Of a stretch of 64,000 nucleotides of DNA, positions 34,099 through 43,517 are shown piece after piece. The notes under the pieces are model-generated. The model saw only the letters and a list, made by a program, of their open reading frames with translations, made no database searches and was not told where the DNA came from. The stretch is from Niveispirillum irakense DSM 11586 (lineage in GTDB: Bacteria > Pseudomonadota > Alphaproteobacteria > Azospirillales > Azospirillaceae). Made by a program: the position numbers and the translations under genes. The stretch lies in contig NZ_AUCG01000006.1 in the NCBI RefSeq assembly GCF_000429645.1, forward strand, positions 1 to 64,000, written 5' to 3'. Positions within the stretch are counted from its first letter, which is position 1, and each line of letters opens with the position of its first letter.

Positions 34099-37000
34099 AT
34101 GAGAGTCTTGAACAAGATTCTGCTGGCATCCACATGCGGGGCCAGTTTGTTAGCGTTATCCACGGGCGCCCTTGCACAGCAAGCGGCATCCAACTCGGAA
34201 ACGCTTTCTGAAATCATCGTGACCGGTACGCGCATCTCCCGCCCGAACCAAAAGGCAGCAGCACCGATTCAATCGGTGACGGCCGCCGAGATTCAGGCGC
34301 AGGCTGCGGTGAATATCGAAGAAGTCATGAACCGGATGCCGCAGATCGCACCGGACAGTCAGCAGAATTACCAGGATTCCGACGGTCGCCAGCGGATCAA
34401 GCTGCGCAATCTGGGCTTTGAGCGCACACTGGTCCTGATCGACGGCAAGCGCCTGGGCACCCAGAACGGGCAGGATACCGGCATCATCCCGACCAGCCTG
34501 CTGGAGCGTGTGGATGTGCTGACCGGTGGTGCCTCCTCGGTTTATGGCTCCGATGCTATTGCGGGCGTGGTGAACTTCGTTCTGAAAAAGAACTACGAAG
34601 GTTTCCAGGTCAACGCCAACCACAATTTCTATTATCACGACAATAAGCGTACCCAGGTCTCCGACATCGCGGACCGGTACAGCTTCAACCCGGCATCGGG
34701 AACACACCGCGATGGCGGCCGTACCGATGTTACGGTGACGGCAGGCAAGTCCTTCTTCGAAGACCGGCTGCATCTGTCCGGCTTCGCCAATTACCGCCGC
34801 GCCAATCTGGTGCCCTACAGCGCGCGTGAAACCTCTGCCTGCCAGTTGACCGAGGTCAGCAAGGACGGCGACCTGAACTGCACCGCCTCCACCTATACGC
34901 CGGCGGGCTATCTGTCCCCGCGCGGTGGCACCAATAACGGGTCGGTTTATCTGAACAATCCCAACGGGGACAAAACCTTTGTTCCCTATGGCAATGGGCC
35001 GGGCCTGGCGGCCAACCCGTATGACGGCTATTCATTCCAGCGCAAGAATGAGCGCTGGAATGCCGGTGGCTTCGGCACGCTGGAACTGACGGATTCCGCA
35101 GAGCTTTACACCAATGTTCTGTGGTTCCGTGACAAGTCGTCCAATCCGTTCCCTGCCCGCGTTTATAGCTACACGGCTTATGGCAGCGATCCGTATCAGG
35201 TGAACTGCAACAACCCGCTGATGTCGGCGGCCCAGGCCCAGAGCCTTTGCGGCAGCAATGCCGGCACCGGCGCGATGCTGCCTCTGGACGTCCGTTACCG
35301 CTTCAACAGCCTGCCGGATGTTGAAGATGTGTATATCAACAAGGGCACCCGTATCAGCGGCGGCATCCGCGGCGACTTTGCCGAGGTCTGGAGCTATGAT
35401 ATTGGCGGCGTCTATGCGCGCAACCAGCAGGATACGAAGGGCGGTAACTTCGCGGATTATGACAAGGTCAACCGCTCGCTGAACGTCGTCAATGTCAATG
35501 GCACGCCCACCTGCGTGTCGAAGATCAATGGCACAGACCCGGATTGCGTGCCCTTCGACGCCTTCCGCGCCAACAACAACGACCAAGCGCTGTTCGACTA
35601 CCTGCTGACCGGCCGCAACGGCACCAACACCAGCGTTGGCACGCTGAAGAACGTCCTGGCCAATGTCCAGGGTGATCTGGGCGCCTATGGCATCACGTCA
35701 CCATGGGCCGAAGATGGCGTCGCCATCGCGCTGGGCGGTGAATATCGCCATGATGAGTTGCGCAGCTATGCCGACGAAATCTATCGCGAAGAAAATGGCG
35801 GTACGGACAGCACCCGCCGTCAGCATGCCTGGGAAGCCAATGCCGAATTCCAGGCTCCGCTGGTGCAGAAGCAACCGGGCGCGGAACTGGTGCAGATCAA
35901 CGGCGGCTACCGTATCTCCAAATACAGCAGCAACCCGGATGCCTTCTCCACCTGGAAGGGCGAAACCATCTATGCGCCGGTAGAGGACATCACGTTCCGT
36001 GCGTCCATCAACCGGGCACAGCGTGCCCCGACGGTTGTTGAAATTTCCCAGGCCAAGAACATCAATTATGGCACCCAGGGCGGTTCCCATAATGATTTCT
36101 GCGCCAGCACCCCGCGTCAGGTTCAAGATCCCAACGATCCGACCAAGACGATCACCGTCTATGATGCCCCGAAGGCTTCGCAGGCCGTCTGCGCCGCCAC
36201 CGGCCTCGCACCGGCGCAGTATGGCAGCCGCGATCTTTCCTGCCCGGATGGCAAGTGCACGGTCCAGTATGGCGGTTTCACCGTCGATCCGGAAACCGCT
36301 TATACCAAGACCATCGGCGTGGTCTTCACGCCGCGCTTCGCCAAGGGCCTGGTGGTGTCCGTCGATCGGTTCATGATCGATCTGAAGGATTCCATCGGCT
36401 ATAACGATTACGATTATTTCTGGAACGGCTGCTTGCAGCAGGGCAGCGACTTCTTCTGCTCCAAGTTTGTCCGTGGCGCGAATGGCAGCCTGTTCAGCGC
36501 ACCGTCCAGCAACCCGACCTCCGGCTTCATCCGGGCGGGTACCACCAACTATTACCGCAGCAAGTCCCATGGCTGGGATATCCAGGCCCAGTACAAGCTG
36601 GACATGGATGATCTGAATTGGGGCGATATCGGTACGGTCGACTGGAACTTCGCCGGTTCCTTGACCACGCTGGCCGGCGGTCAGGATTCGCCGATCCTGT
36701 CCAAGTATAATTGCGCCGGTTATTATGGCGGGCCGTGCGGTCAGTTGATCCCGAAATGGTCGCATGGTCTGCGCACCACCTACACCTCGCCGGAAGGCGC
36801 TTTCACCGCCTCCTTCAACTGGCGTTACCTGGGCTCGCTGACCAATGTCAGCAATTCCGGCAAGCCGGAACTGGGCTGGAGCGAAGGACGCGATCGCAAG
36901 ACCTTCTATCGCATCCCCGGCTACAGCTACTTCGATCTGGCCTTCACCTATCGTGTGGCCGAGGGGTACACGGTTCGTCTGGCGTCGAACAATCTGTTCG

Positions 37001-37122
37001 ACAAGCGCCCGCCGATCCTGCCGGACTCCTACAATTACGGTCTGTCGCGCAGCAACACCCTGGCTGCACGGTATGACTCCCTGGGCCGTCAGATCGCGAT
37101 CGGTGCCACGATCGACTTCTGA
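34099..37122 (+). CDS. TonB-dependent receptor
   Basis: A 1007-residue outer-membrane receptor. Residues 1-26 are a signal peptide ending in ALAQ. A TonB box-like ETLSEIIVTGTRI follows (about 33-46). The plug domain has IQSVTAAEIQAQAA, LRNLGFERTLVLIDGKR and GGASSVYGSDAIAGVVNFVLKK in separate strands. The barrel carries several paired cysteines in loops and ends LGRQIAIGATIDF with the usual C-terminal Phe. The form (long loops, no iron-siderophore marks) is common in sphingomonads and Caulobacter-like bacteria for oligosaccharide or peptide uptake. Its place after the PNGase A gene suggests glycan or glycopeptide import. The ribosome site GGGGGAG is 3 bases from the ATG. A strong terminator follows. 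Confidence 0.92.
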   Translation: MRVLNKILLASTCGASLLALSTGALAQQAASNSETLSEIIVTGTRISRPNQKAAAPIQSVTAAEIQAQAAVNIEEVMNRMPQIAPDSQQNYQDSDGRQRIKLRNLGFERTLVLIDGKRLGTQNGQDTGIIPTSLLERVDVLTGGASSVYGSDAIAGVVNFVLKKNYEGFQVNANHNFYYHDNKRTQVSDIADRYSFNPASGTHRDGGRTDVTVTAGKSFFEDRLHLSGFANYRRANLVPYSARETSACQLTEVSKDGDLNCTASTYTPAGYLSPRGGTNNGSVYLNNPNGDKTFVPYGNGPGLAANPYDGYSFQRKNERWNAGGFGTLELTDSAELYTNVLWFRDKSSNPFPARVYSYTAYGSDPYQVNCNNPLMSAAQAQSLCGSNAGTGAMLPLDVRYRFNSLPDVEDVYINKGTRISGGIRGDFAEVWSYDIGGVYARNQQDTKGGNFADYDKVNRSLNVVNVNGTPTCVSKINGTDPDCVPFDAFRANNNDQALFDYLLTGRNGTNTSVGTLKNVLANVQGDLGAYGITSPWAEDGVAIALGGEYRHDELRSYADEIYREENGGTDSTRRQHAWEANAEFQAPLVQKQPGAELVQINGGYRISKYSSNPDAFSTWKGETIYAPVEDITFRASINRAQRAPTVVEISQAKNINYGTQGGSHNDFCASTPRQVQDPNDPTKTITVYDAPKASQAVCAATGLAPAQYGSRDLSCPDGKCTVQYGGFTVDPETAYTKTIGVVFTPRFAKGLVVSVDRFMIDLKDSIGYNDYDYFWNGCLQQGSDFFCSKFVRGANGSLFSAPSSNPTSGFIRAGTTNYYRSKSHGWDIQAQYKLDMDDLNWGDIGTVDWNFAGSLTTLAGGQDSPILSKYNCAGYYGGPCGQLIPKWSHGLRTTYTSPEGAFTASFNWRYLGSLTNVSNSGKPELGWSEGRDRKTFYRIPGYSYFDLAFTYRVAEGYTVRLASNNLFDKRPPILPDSYNYGLSRSNTLAARYDSLGRQIAIGATIDF

Positions 37123-37147
37123 TAAGTCCAAAAGCGTAGCCCTTTGC

Positions 37148-37181
37148 AGCGGGACCGTCACCGACGGTCCCGCTTTCTTTT
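37148..37181 (+). terminator. Strong terminator after the TonB receptor gene
   Basis: A perfect 12-bp stem (AGCGGGACCGTC pairing with GACGGTCCCGCT) with a 3-base loop, followed by TTCTTTTTG. It insulates the receptor from ahpC. Confidence 0.9.
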
Positions 37182-37232
37182 TGCGGGCGTGGCAAGGGTT
37201 TGGGCGAAGGGCCGAGGAGGCTGCATAACTTG

Positions 37233-37269
37233 ATAGCCTAGACCTATCAAATTTTCATAATTTATCTAT
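37233..37269. promoter_or_regulatory. OxyR-type binding site upstream of ahpC
   Basis: The site matches the OxyR tetramer pattern ATAG-N7-CTAT-N7-ATAG-N7-CTAT. ATAG is at 37233-37236, CTAT at 37244-37247, a degenerate quarter (TCAT) at 37255-37258 and CTAT at 37266-37269, all at the required spacing. The first half is embedded in a TTGATAG/CTATCAA inverted repeat. oxyR itself lies three genes downstream. The site is about 93 bases before the ahpC start. Confidence 0.7.
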
Positions 37270-37361
37270 TTCATATATCAGAGCCGCACCTATATGTTAG
37301 GCGTCGTTGCGGGCCGATGAGGCTTGCACCCCCTTTTAATGCTAATTTTTGGGAAGCAGAC

Positions 37362-37925
37362 ATGTCTCTCGTGAACACCAAGATCAAGCCCTTCAAGGCC
37401 CAGGCATTCAAGAACGGCAAGTTCATCGAAGTGACCGATGCCGATACCGCCGGCAAGTGGTCCGTGTTCTTCTTCTACCCGGCCGATTTCACCTTCGTCT
37501 GCCCGACCGAGCTGGGTGACGTTGCCGACCATTATGAAGAGCTGCAGAAGCTGGGCGTGGAAGTCTATTCCGTGTCCACCGACACGCACTTCACCCACAA
37601 GGCTTGGCACGATGCGTCCGAGACCATCGCCAAGATCAAGTACACCATGATCGGTGACCCGACCCACGAAATCTCGTCCAACTTCGAGGTTCTGCGTCCG
37701 GGCCAGGGTCTGGCCGACCGTGGCACCTTCATCGTCGACCCGAACGGTGTCATCCAGGCCGCTGAAGTGACCGCTGAAGGCATCGGCCGCGACGCGTCCG
37801 ACCTGCTGCGCAAGATCAAGGCCGCCCAGTATGTTGCCGCCCATCCGGGCGAAGTCTGCCCGGCCAAGTGGCAGGAAGGCGAAAAGACGTTGGCTCCGTC
37901 GCTGGACCTCGTCGGCAAGATCTAA
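37362..37925 (+). CDS. ahpC: Alkyl hydroperoxide reductase subunit C (peroxiredoxin)
   Basis: A 187-residue 2-Cys peroxiredoxin that reduces H2O2 and organic peroxides. The peroxidatic cysteine is C47 in [10 protein letters not shown] and the resolving cysteine is C166 in GEVCPAKW, both at the E. coli AhpC positions. The start at 37362 ([12 protein letters not shown]) has GGGAAG upstream; a longer in-frame extension has no support. Length equals the family norm. An OxyR-like site lies in the promoter. It is followed by ahpF after two hairpins, which may lower ahpF expression relative to ahpC. Confidence 0.97.
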   Translation: MSLVNTKIKPFKAQAFKNGKFIEVTDADTAGKWSVFFFYPADFTFVCPTELGDVADHYEELQKLGVEVYSVSTDTHFTHKAWHDASETIAKIKYTMIGDPTHEISSNFEVLRPGQGLADRGTFIVDPNGVIQAAEVTAEGIGRDASDLLRKIKAAQYVAAHPGEVCPAKWQEGEKTLAPSLDLVGKI

Positions 37926-37934
37926 GTCAGTACC

Positions 37935-37961
37935 GGGAGCCGCCCCTGGCGGGCGGCTCCC
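37935..37961 (+). terminator. Hairpin between ahpC and ahpF
   Basis: An 11-bp stem (GGGAGCCGCCC pairing with GGGCGGCTCCC) with a 5-base loop just after the ahpC stop. A second, smaller hairpin (CCGTGCC/GGCACGG, loop GAA) follows at 38005-38021. T-rich stretches after each are imperfect, so partial termination or mRNA stabilisation is more likely than a full stop. Confidence 0.55.
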
Positions 37962-38058
37962 CCCCTCCCCTACCTTTTACTTTTAAAATTTGTCAGGCTG
38001 ATGCCCGTGCCGAAGGCACGGAATACCCTTTCTTTGCCTGCGTATCCGGAGAGCCCGC

Positions 38059-39642
38059 ATGCTTGATAATGCCATGAAGACCCAGCTCAAGGCCTATCTG
38101 GAGCGGGTCGTGCGTCCGATCGAAATCAAGGCTTTCATCGATGAGAGCCCGCGTTCCAAGCAGATGCTGGACCTGCTGAACGATATTTCCTCCGTGTCCG
38201 ATCAGGTCACCGTGACCGAGATCGCAGACGCCAAGGATGCCCGCATCCCCTCCTTCGCGCTGACCTCCCCCGGTCAGTCGATTGATCTGGTTTTTGCCGG
38301 CCTGCCCATGGGGCATGAATTCACCTCCCTGGTGCTGGCGCTTTTGCAGGTTGGCGGCTATCCGCCCAAGATCGAACAGGCGCTGATCGACCAGATCAAG
38401 GATCTGGATGGCGATTTCACATTTGAGACCTATTTCTCCCAATCCTGTCAGAATTGCCCGGATGTGGTGCAGGCGCTGAACCTGATGGCCGTCCTGAATC
38501 CCCGTATCCGCCATGTCGCCGTTGATGGTGCCGGCTTCCAGGACGAGGTGGAGAAGCGGCAGGTCATGTCCGTTCCCACTATCTATATGAACGGCGCCGT
38601 CTTCGGCACTGGCCGCATGGGTGTTGAGGAGATCGTCGCCAAGCTGGATAGCGGTGCCGCCGCCCGCGAGGCCAAGCGCCTGAGCAATGCCGAGCCGTTT
38701 GATGTACTGGTTGTCGGCGGCGGCCCTGCCGGCGCTGCGGCCGCCATCTATGCCGCCCGCAAGGGTGTGCGGACCGGCGTGGCCGCCGAGCGTTTCGGCG
38801 GTCAGGTGCTGGACACGATGGAGATCGCCAATTTCATCTCCGTGCCCCACACGGAAGGCCCGAAGCTGGCCACGGCGCTGGAAACCCATGTCCGCGATTA
38901 TGAAGTGGACATCATGAACCTGCAGCGGGCCACCAAACTGGTCACTGACGGCGACCTGATCGGGGTTGAATTGGCCAATGGTGCCACGCTGCGGTCCAAA
39001 TCTGTCATCCTGTCCACGGGTGCCCGCTGGCGCCGGATGGGCGTGCCGGGTGAAGAGCAGTACATGACCAAGGGTGTTGCCTTCTGCCCGCATTGCGACG
39101 GCCCCCTGTTCAAGGGCAAGCGCGTCGCCGTGATCGGTGGCGGCAATTCCGGTGTGGAAGCGGCGATTGATCTGGCCGGCATCGTGGGCCATGTCACCTT
39201 GCTGGAATTTGACAGCAAGCTGCGCGCCGATGATGTGTTGCAGCGCAAGCTCCGTTCCCTGCCCAATGTCCGTATCATCCTGTCCGCCCGCACCACGGAA
39301 GTGACCGGCGATGGGGCCAAGGTGGACGGCCTGAAATATGAGGACCGCACCAGCAACGAGATCCACCATATCGCGCTGGAAGGCATCTTCGTGCAGATCG
39401 GCCTGCTGCCCAACACGGAATGGCTGAAAGGTACGGTGGAACTGTCGCCGCGCGGTGAAGTTCTCATCAATGATCGGGGGGAAACTTCGGTTCCGGGTGT
39501 GTTCGCGGCCGGTGACTGCACCACGGTCCCCTATAAGCAGATCGTCATTGCCATGGGTGAAGGCGCCAAAGCCTCCCTCGCGGCATTCGATCACCTGATC
39601 CGCACGTCTGCGCCCGCTGTTGCGCAAGAAGTGGCGGCATGA
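38059..39642 (+). CDS. ahpF: Alkyl hydroperoxide reductase subunit F
   Basis: A 527-residue flavoprotein that passes electrons from NADH to AhpC. The N-terminal tandem thioredoxin-like domain (about 1-200) carries the Cxx[10 protein letters not shown]. The FAD domain begins at [14 protein letters not shown] (about 215), the second CxxC is in AFCPHCDGP (about 345), the NADH site is [13 protein letters not shown], and GVFAAGDCT is near the end. The start at 38059 has GGAGAG about 6 bases upstream. Order ahpC-ahpF-oxyR. Confidence 0.96.
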   Translation: MLDNAMKTQLKAYLERVVRPIEIKAFIDESPRSKQMLDLLNDISSVSDQVTVTEIADAKDARIPSFALTSPGQSIDLVFAGLPMGHEFTSLVLALLQVGGYPPKIEQALIDQIKDLDGDFTFETYFSQSCQNCPDVVQALNLMAVLNPRIRHVAVDGAGFQDEVEKRQVMSVPTIYMNGAVFGTGRMGVEEIVAKLDSGAAAREAKRLSNAEPFDVLVVGGGPAGAAAAIYAARKGVRTGVAAERFGGQVLDTMEIANFISVPHTEGPKLATALETHVRDYEVDIMNLQRATKLVTDGDLIGVELANGATLRSKSVILSTGARWRRMGVPGEEQYMTKGVAFCPHCDGPLFKGKRVAVIGGGNSGVEAAIDLAGIVGHVTLLEFDSKLRADDVLQRKLRSLPNVRIILSARTTEVTGDGAKVDGLKYEDRTSNEIHHIALEGIFVQIGLLPNTEWLKGTVELSPRGEVLINDRGETSVPGVFAAGDCTTVPYKQIVIAMGEGAKASLAAFDHLIRTSAPAVAQEVAA

Positions 39643-39644
39643 TC

Positions 39645-39708
39645 AGGTGGGGCGGCGCCCCCCTTCCCCCCGCTTCCCCCCTGGGGGGTGCCGCCACCTT
39701 ATTTTACT
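39645..39708 (+). terminator. Terminator between ahpF and oxyR
   Basis: A long GC-rich imperfect stem (AGGTGG.GCGGCGCCCCCC with GGGGGGTGCCGCCACCT) enclosing a C-rich loop, followed by TATTTTACTTT. It ends about 10 bases before the oxyR start. Confidence 0.6.
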
Positions 39709-39718
39709 TTGAGTGTCG

Positions 39719-40630
39719 ATGACCCTGCGTGAACTGCAATATCTGGTCGCCCTCGCCACCCACCGGAACTTCCGGCGGGCGGCGGAGGCATGTCTGGTCA
39801 GCCAGCCCACCCTTTCCACGCAGATCAGCAAGTTGGAAGATGAGTTGGGCGTCCTGCTGCTGGAGCGGGATCGCCGCAAGGTGATGCTGACACCCGCCGG
39901 CCAGGATGCGGTGGAACGGGCGCAGCGCATCTTGCGCGAAGTGGATGAGATGAAAGAGGCTGCCCGACATGCCGGGACAGTGGAAGCCGGCACCTTGAAG
40001 CTGGGCATCTTCCCCACGCTGGGCCCCTACCTGCTGCCCTATCTGGTGCCCCTGATACGTGATCGTTATCCGCAGTTAAAGCTGCTGCTGTTTGAAGAAA
40101 AAAGCGACACGCTGCTGGCGCGCCTGGATAAGGGAACGCTGGATGCGGCCTTCCTGGCATTGCCGGTCAAGGATGACCGGCTGCAGAGCGAGTTCCTGTT
40201 CCGGGAACCTTTCCTGATGGCTGTGCCGGCTGACCATCCGTTGGCTGACCATGGCAGCGTGACCTTGGACGATTTGCGCACCCACACCCTGATGCTGCTG
40301 GAAGAAGGGCATTGCCTGCGCAATCAGGCACTGGAGGTCTGCCAGTTGTCCGGCGCGCAGGAGACGTCCGAATTCCGCGCCACCAGCCTGGAAACCTTGC
40401 GGCAGATGGTGATCGCCGGGATGGGCGCCACCCTGCTGCCGGCGCTGGCAATCAACAGCACCGGCAGCGAACCGCAGAATATGCGGCTGTTGCGTTTCCA
40501 GGATGAGGAGCCCAGCCGGGAAATAGGGCTTATCTGGCGCCGGACCTCCCCCATGGGTTTTCTGTTCAAGCAAATCGCGGAAATCTGCCGCGATGCCATG
40601 CGTAAAGAGGCAAAGCTGGCAGCAGCCTGA
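39719..40630 (+). CDS. oxyR: OxyR, peroxide-sensing LysR regulator
   Basis: A 303-residue LysR-type activator of the hydrogen peroxide response. The N-terminal HTH is MTLRELQYLVALATHRNFRR and QPTLSTQISKLE in separate helices. With the ATG at 39719 the redox cysteines fall at residues 199 and 208 (EEGHC...ALEVC), identical to E. coli OxyR; a GTG two codons earlier would shift this. It probably controls ahpC-ahpF through the site at 37233-37269, and possibly itself. Its 3' end converges on an FNR-like gene with an 18-base gap. Confidence 0.95.
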   Translation: MTLRELQYLVALATHRNFRRAAEACLVSQPTLSTQISKLEDELGVLLLERDRRKVMLTPAGQDAVERAQRILREVDEMKEAARHAGTVEAGTLKLGIFPTLGPYLLPYLVPLIRDRYPQLKLLLFEEKSDTLLARLDKGTLDAAFLALPVKDDRLQSEFLFREPFLMAVPADHPLADHGSVTLDDLRTHTLMLLEEGHCLRNQALEVCQLSGAQETSEFRATSLETLRQMVIAGMGATLLPALAINSTGSEPQNMRLLRFQDEEPSREIGLIWRRTSPMGFLFKQIAEICRDAMRKEAKLAAA

Positions 40631-40647
40631 AAGGCGGGCACGCTTGA

Positions 40648-41382
40648 TCAGGCCGCCGTCGCGATGGCTGACAGTTTATCGCGGTCACAAATCATCCGGT
40701 TTGGCGACGTCTCATGTAACGCACCCAAGCGTTTGAAGTCAGAGATGGTTCTGCTGGCAGTCTCCAGCGTTACTGCCAGCATGGAGCCCAGATCTTCGCG
40801 GGTGAAAAGACGGATCGGCTCCTCTGGCTTTTCTTCCGACAGAAGCAGAAGTAACCGCGCCAACCGCTGGCGGGCGCTGCCGGTGGAGAGGCCTGTAAGA
40901 AAGCCGTCCGCTGTGGTCAGCGCTTCATGCCATTTTTCCATCAGCTTGTAATGTACCCGTGGATTTGTCGCCTGCAGGCGGCGGACCTCGCTGACAGGAA
41001 TGCGACAAACCTCCACCGGCTGAAGGGCGATCGCCATATGCTCATAGGTGGGGCGGAGTAACGCTTCCAGGCCTGCCACACCGCCCAGCCGAACCAGGCG
41101 CACAATACGTTGCGCTCCATCGGGCTGGTATTGGACCAGCTTCACCAGCCCCTGCCGGATCGTGTAAACTGCGTCGGCGGGATCATCCAACCCATAAAGC
41201 TGACCGCCTGCATCAAAATGGATTTCCTCAATCGGGGAATGGAATTGGTCAAAATCCTCTTCCCGCAGGTCGGCGAAGAGAACCAGATGCCGGATACCAC
41301 AGCTTCGGCAGGCCGCAGCCCCCTTCCATGCATTGTTAATCTCCGGCGGCTTCACAGCCCGATCTCCCCTTACAATCACCAT
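40648..41382 (-). CDS. FNR/CRP-family regulator with an incomplete FNR cysteine set
   Basis: A 244-residue regulator with an N-terminal Cys region, a cyclic-nucleotide-type beta-roll (about 50-150), a dimerisation helix and a C-terminal HTH (FTREDLGSMLAVTLETASR, ISDFKRLG). Against E. coli FNR, C25 and C28 match C20 and C23, and C126 (VCRIP) matches C122. The position of C29 is V34, so one of four [4Fe-4S] ligands is missing. It may bind a different cluster, sense another signal or be cluster-free. AAAGGG lies 4 bases before the ATG. It is read in the same direction as ndh and the DUF892 gene. Confidence 0.85.
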   Translation of the reverse strand: MVIVRGDRAVKPPEINNAWKGAAACRSCGIRHLVLFADLREEDFDQFHSPIEEIHFDAGGQLYGLDDPADAVYTIRQGLVKLVQYQPDGAQRIVRLVRLGGVAGLEALLRPTYEHMAIALQPVEVCRIPVSEVRRLQATNPRVHYKLMEKWHEALTTADGFLTGLSTGSARQRLARLLLLLSEEKPEEPIRLFTREDLGSMLAVTLETASRTISDFKRLGALHETSPNRMICDRDKLSAIATAA

Positions 41383-41492
41383 TAAACCCTTTGAAAAACG
41401 GTGATTGCTCAGGTTACCTGGGCCGGCAACCGATACGTAGGTAAATAATGACGCGGGCGGACCATTGCGTCCCGCGCCTCTTACCCGCCCAC

Positions 41493-42875
41493 TTATCCTT
41501 GCCGCCTGCGCAAGGGGAGTTCTTGGGCAGCATCGGCAGGTGGTCCTGTCTCGGCCTCCTCCTGGGCGGCTTGCGGCGCCTGATCCGTCGGCTCGTCGGC
41601 CAGGATCGGTTCTTCACTGCTTGCAGCGGCGCCGGTGATAAGCCGTGCGCTACGCTGGAAGGTGATAAAATTCCAGGCCCAATGGATGCCGACAATCCAA
41701 CGGTTGCGCCGGCCGACCAGGAAATGGATATGGACAAAGCTCCAGAACAGCCAGCCGATCAACCCTTTCAGCTCAATCCGCCCGATACGCACGACTGCCG
41801 CCTTGCGCCCGACCGTCGCCAGATCACCCTGATGGCGATAGATAAAGGGCCCCGGCTCTGTCCGCCCCGCAATACGGGCGGCCAGCAGACGCCCCACATA
41901 GGCACCAGCCTGCTTGGCGGCGGGGGCCAGGCCGGGCACCGGCTTGCCTTTTCCATCCGTGATGGCAGCGGTGTCACCAATCACGAAAATGTCCCGATCA
42001 TCCGGGAGTGAGAGGTCTGGGCTCACCCGCACCCGTCCCGCCTTGTCTTTCTCCACCCCCAGCCAGCGGGCGGCGGGCGATGCGATAACACCGGCAGCCC
42101 AGATAATGGTGGCAGCCTCAATCCGCCTTTCCCCGAGCGCGACACCATGCGTGTCGCAATGGGTGACAGGCTGGCCAGTCACTAACTCAACGCGCATGGC
42201 GGCAAGGGCACGGGCAACATAATCCGCCAGATGTTCCGGCAGCGCCGCCAGTAAACGGGGGCCTGCCTCTACCAGCACAACCCGTGCCGTCCGCGGATCG
42301 ACATGGCGGAAATCCAGCGGCAGCGCGTCACGGGCGATTTCAGCGATGGCGCCCGCCATCTCGACACCCGTCGGGCCGCCGCCGATAACCACGAAGGTTA
42401 ACAGCCTTTCCCGTTCCACCGGGTCGGACGTCGCCTCTGCCCGTTCAAAGGCCAGCAGGATACGACGGCGGATTTCCGTCGCATCCTCAATGGTCTTCAA
42501 CCCCGGCGCCACGCCCTCCCATTCCGGGTTGCCAAAATAGGAATGGGTGGCCCCGGTCGCCAGGATCAGGTGATCATAGGGAATATCACCGACATCGCTG
42601 TGAACATGACATGCGTCACGGTCGATCCCGGTCACCTCCGCCATCAGGACGCTGATATTGGGATGTCGGCCCAGAATGCTCCGGATCGGCCACGCCACGT
42701 CAGCCGGCGACAGCGCGGCGCTGGCCACCTGATAGAGCAGCGGTTGGAAGCAATGATGGTTCTGCCGGTCGATCACCGTCACCTCGGCCTGGGTACCAGC
42801 TAAGGCCTTGGCGGCTTCCAGCCCGCCGAAACCGGCACCCACGATGACGATATGCGGCCGCCGCTCCCCTGTCAC
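41493..42875 (-). CDS. ndh: Type II NADH dehydrogenase (NDH-2)
   Basis: A 460-residue FAD enzyme that oxidises NADH and reduces quinone without pumping protons, peripheral to the inner membrane. The FAD motif is IVIVGAGFGGLEAA (about 9-22), followed by HHCFQPLLYQVA. The NADH motif FVVIGGGPTGVEMAG lies near 162-176, and VIGDTAAI near 290. The C-terminal region from about 370 (GLIGWLFWSFVHIHFL) is the hydrophobic membrane-binding part, followed by a Pro/Ala/Glu-rich tail unlike the rest. Its start overlaps the stop of the DUF892 gene (42872-42875), so they are coupled. Confidence 0.92.
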   Translation of the reverse strand: MTGERRPHIVIVGAGFGGLEAAKALAGTQAEVTVIDRQNHHCFQPLLYQVASAALSPADVAWPIRSILGRHPNISVLMAEVTGIDRDACHVHSDVGDIPYDHLILATGATHSYFGNPEWEGVAPGLKTIEDATEIRRRILLAFERAEATSDPVERERLLTFVVIGGGPTGVEMAGAIAEIARDALPLDFRHVDPRTARVVLVEAGPRLLAALPEHLADYVARALAAMRVELVTGQPVTHCDTHGVALGERRIEAATIIWAAGVIASPAARWLGVEKDKAGRVRVSPDLSLPDDRDIFVIGDTAAITDGKGKPVPGLAPAAKQAGAYVGRLLAARIAGRTEPGPFIYRHQGDLATVGRKAAVVRIGRIELKGLIGWLFWSFVHIHFLVGRRNRWIVGIHWAWNFITFQRSARLITGAAASSEEPILADEPTDQAPQAAQEEAETGPPADAAQELPLRRRQG

Positions 42876-43363
42876 CGCTTCTCGCCCGTCAGCAGAAATT
42901 GCTGTACCAGGGCGGGCAGATTATCGCGCAGCCATCCGGCCATCGCCTCTTCCTCCCGGCGGATCGCCTCCAATGTCGCGGCGATGGCGGGTTCACCCGC
43001 GGCCTGGGCCGCCGCGATAAGGACCGTATAATTAGCCACCTCGAACTGCTCGAAAGCGTGGCTGAACACCGCCCCTTTGACCACTTCATCGGTCACGAAC
43101 ATGCCAGACAAAGCCTGGGCCGTTCCGGTAAAGGCGGCGAAACCGGTTTTCAGGCTGGACGTGTCGGCGCCAAGCTGATGCAGGCATTGTTTCACCTGTT
43201 CAGCCTGCCCCTTTGTCTCCTGAATATGTTGATCCAGTTTTGCCGAAAGTGACGGATACTGGTTGAGGCGCGAGCGCAGATTATCCATCAGTTTCTCGGC
43301 CTGGACCTCCATCGCATAGGCGTCCTGCAGCCAGTCGATCAGATGTTCGCGCGGCGTGGTCAT
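42872..43363 (-). CDS. DUF892 ferritin-like protein (YciE-related)
   Basis: A 163-residue all-helical protein of the DUF892 family, a ferritin-like four-helix bundle. The E/H pattern of a di-iron site appears in YAMEVQAEKLMDNL, HIQETKGQAEQV, FEQFEVANYTVL and IRREEEAMAGW. Members are stress-induced in enterobacteria (YciE/YciF) and many soil bacteria, but the reaction is unknown. The start at 43363 is chosen because GGAG lies 8 bases upstream. It is translationally coupled to ndh. Confidence 0.88.
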   Translation of the reverse strand: MTTPREHLIDWLQDAYAMEVQAEKLMDNLRSRLNQYPSLSAKLDQHIQETKGQAEQVKQCLHQLGADTSSLKTGFAAFTGTAQALSGMFVTDEVVKGAVFSHAFEQFEVANYTVLIAAAQAAGEPAIAATLEAIRREEEAMAGWLRDNLPALVQQFLLTGEKR

Positions 43364-43517
43364 ATCCTGTCTCCGCAAAGTTGGGTTGGTTCGTCATGGC
43401 AACGCTGCGCAGGGGGTGAGAGTTGCCACCACGGCAACGGCTCTTTCGTGTTGATGCTTCCTCTTTTGATAAAATCTGGAGCGAAAGAGGCGCGAAACGC
43501 GTTGTTTCCATCCCTTA

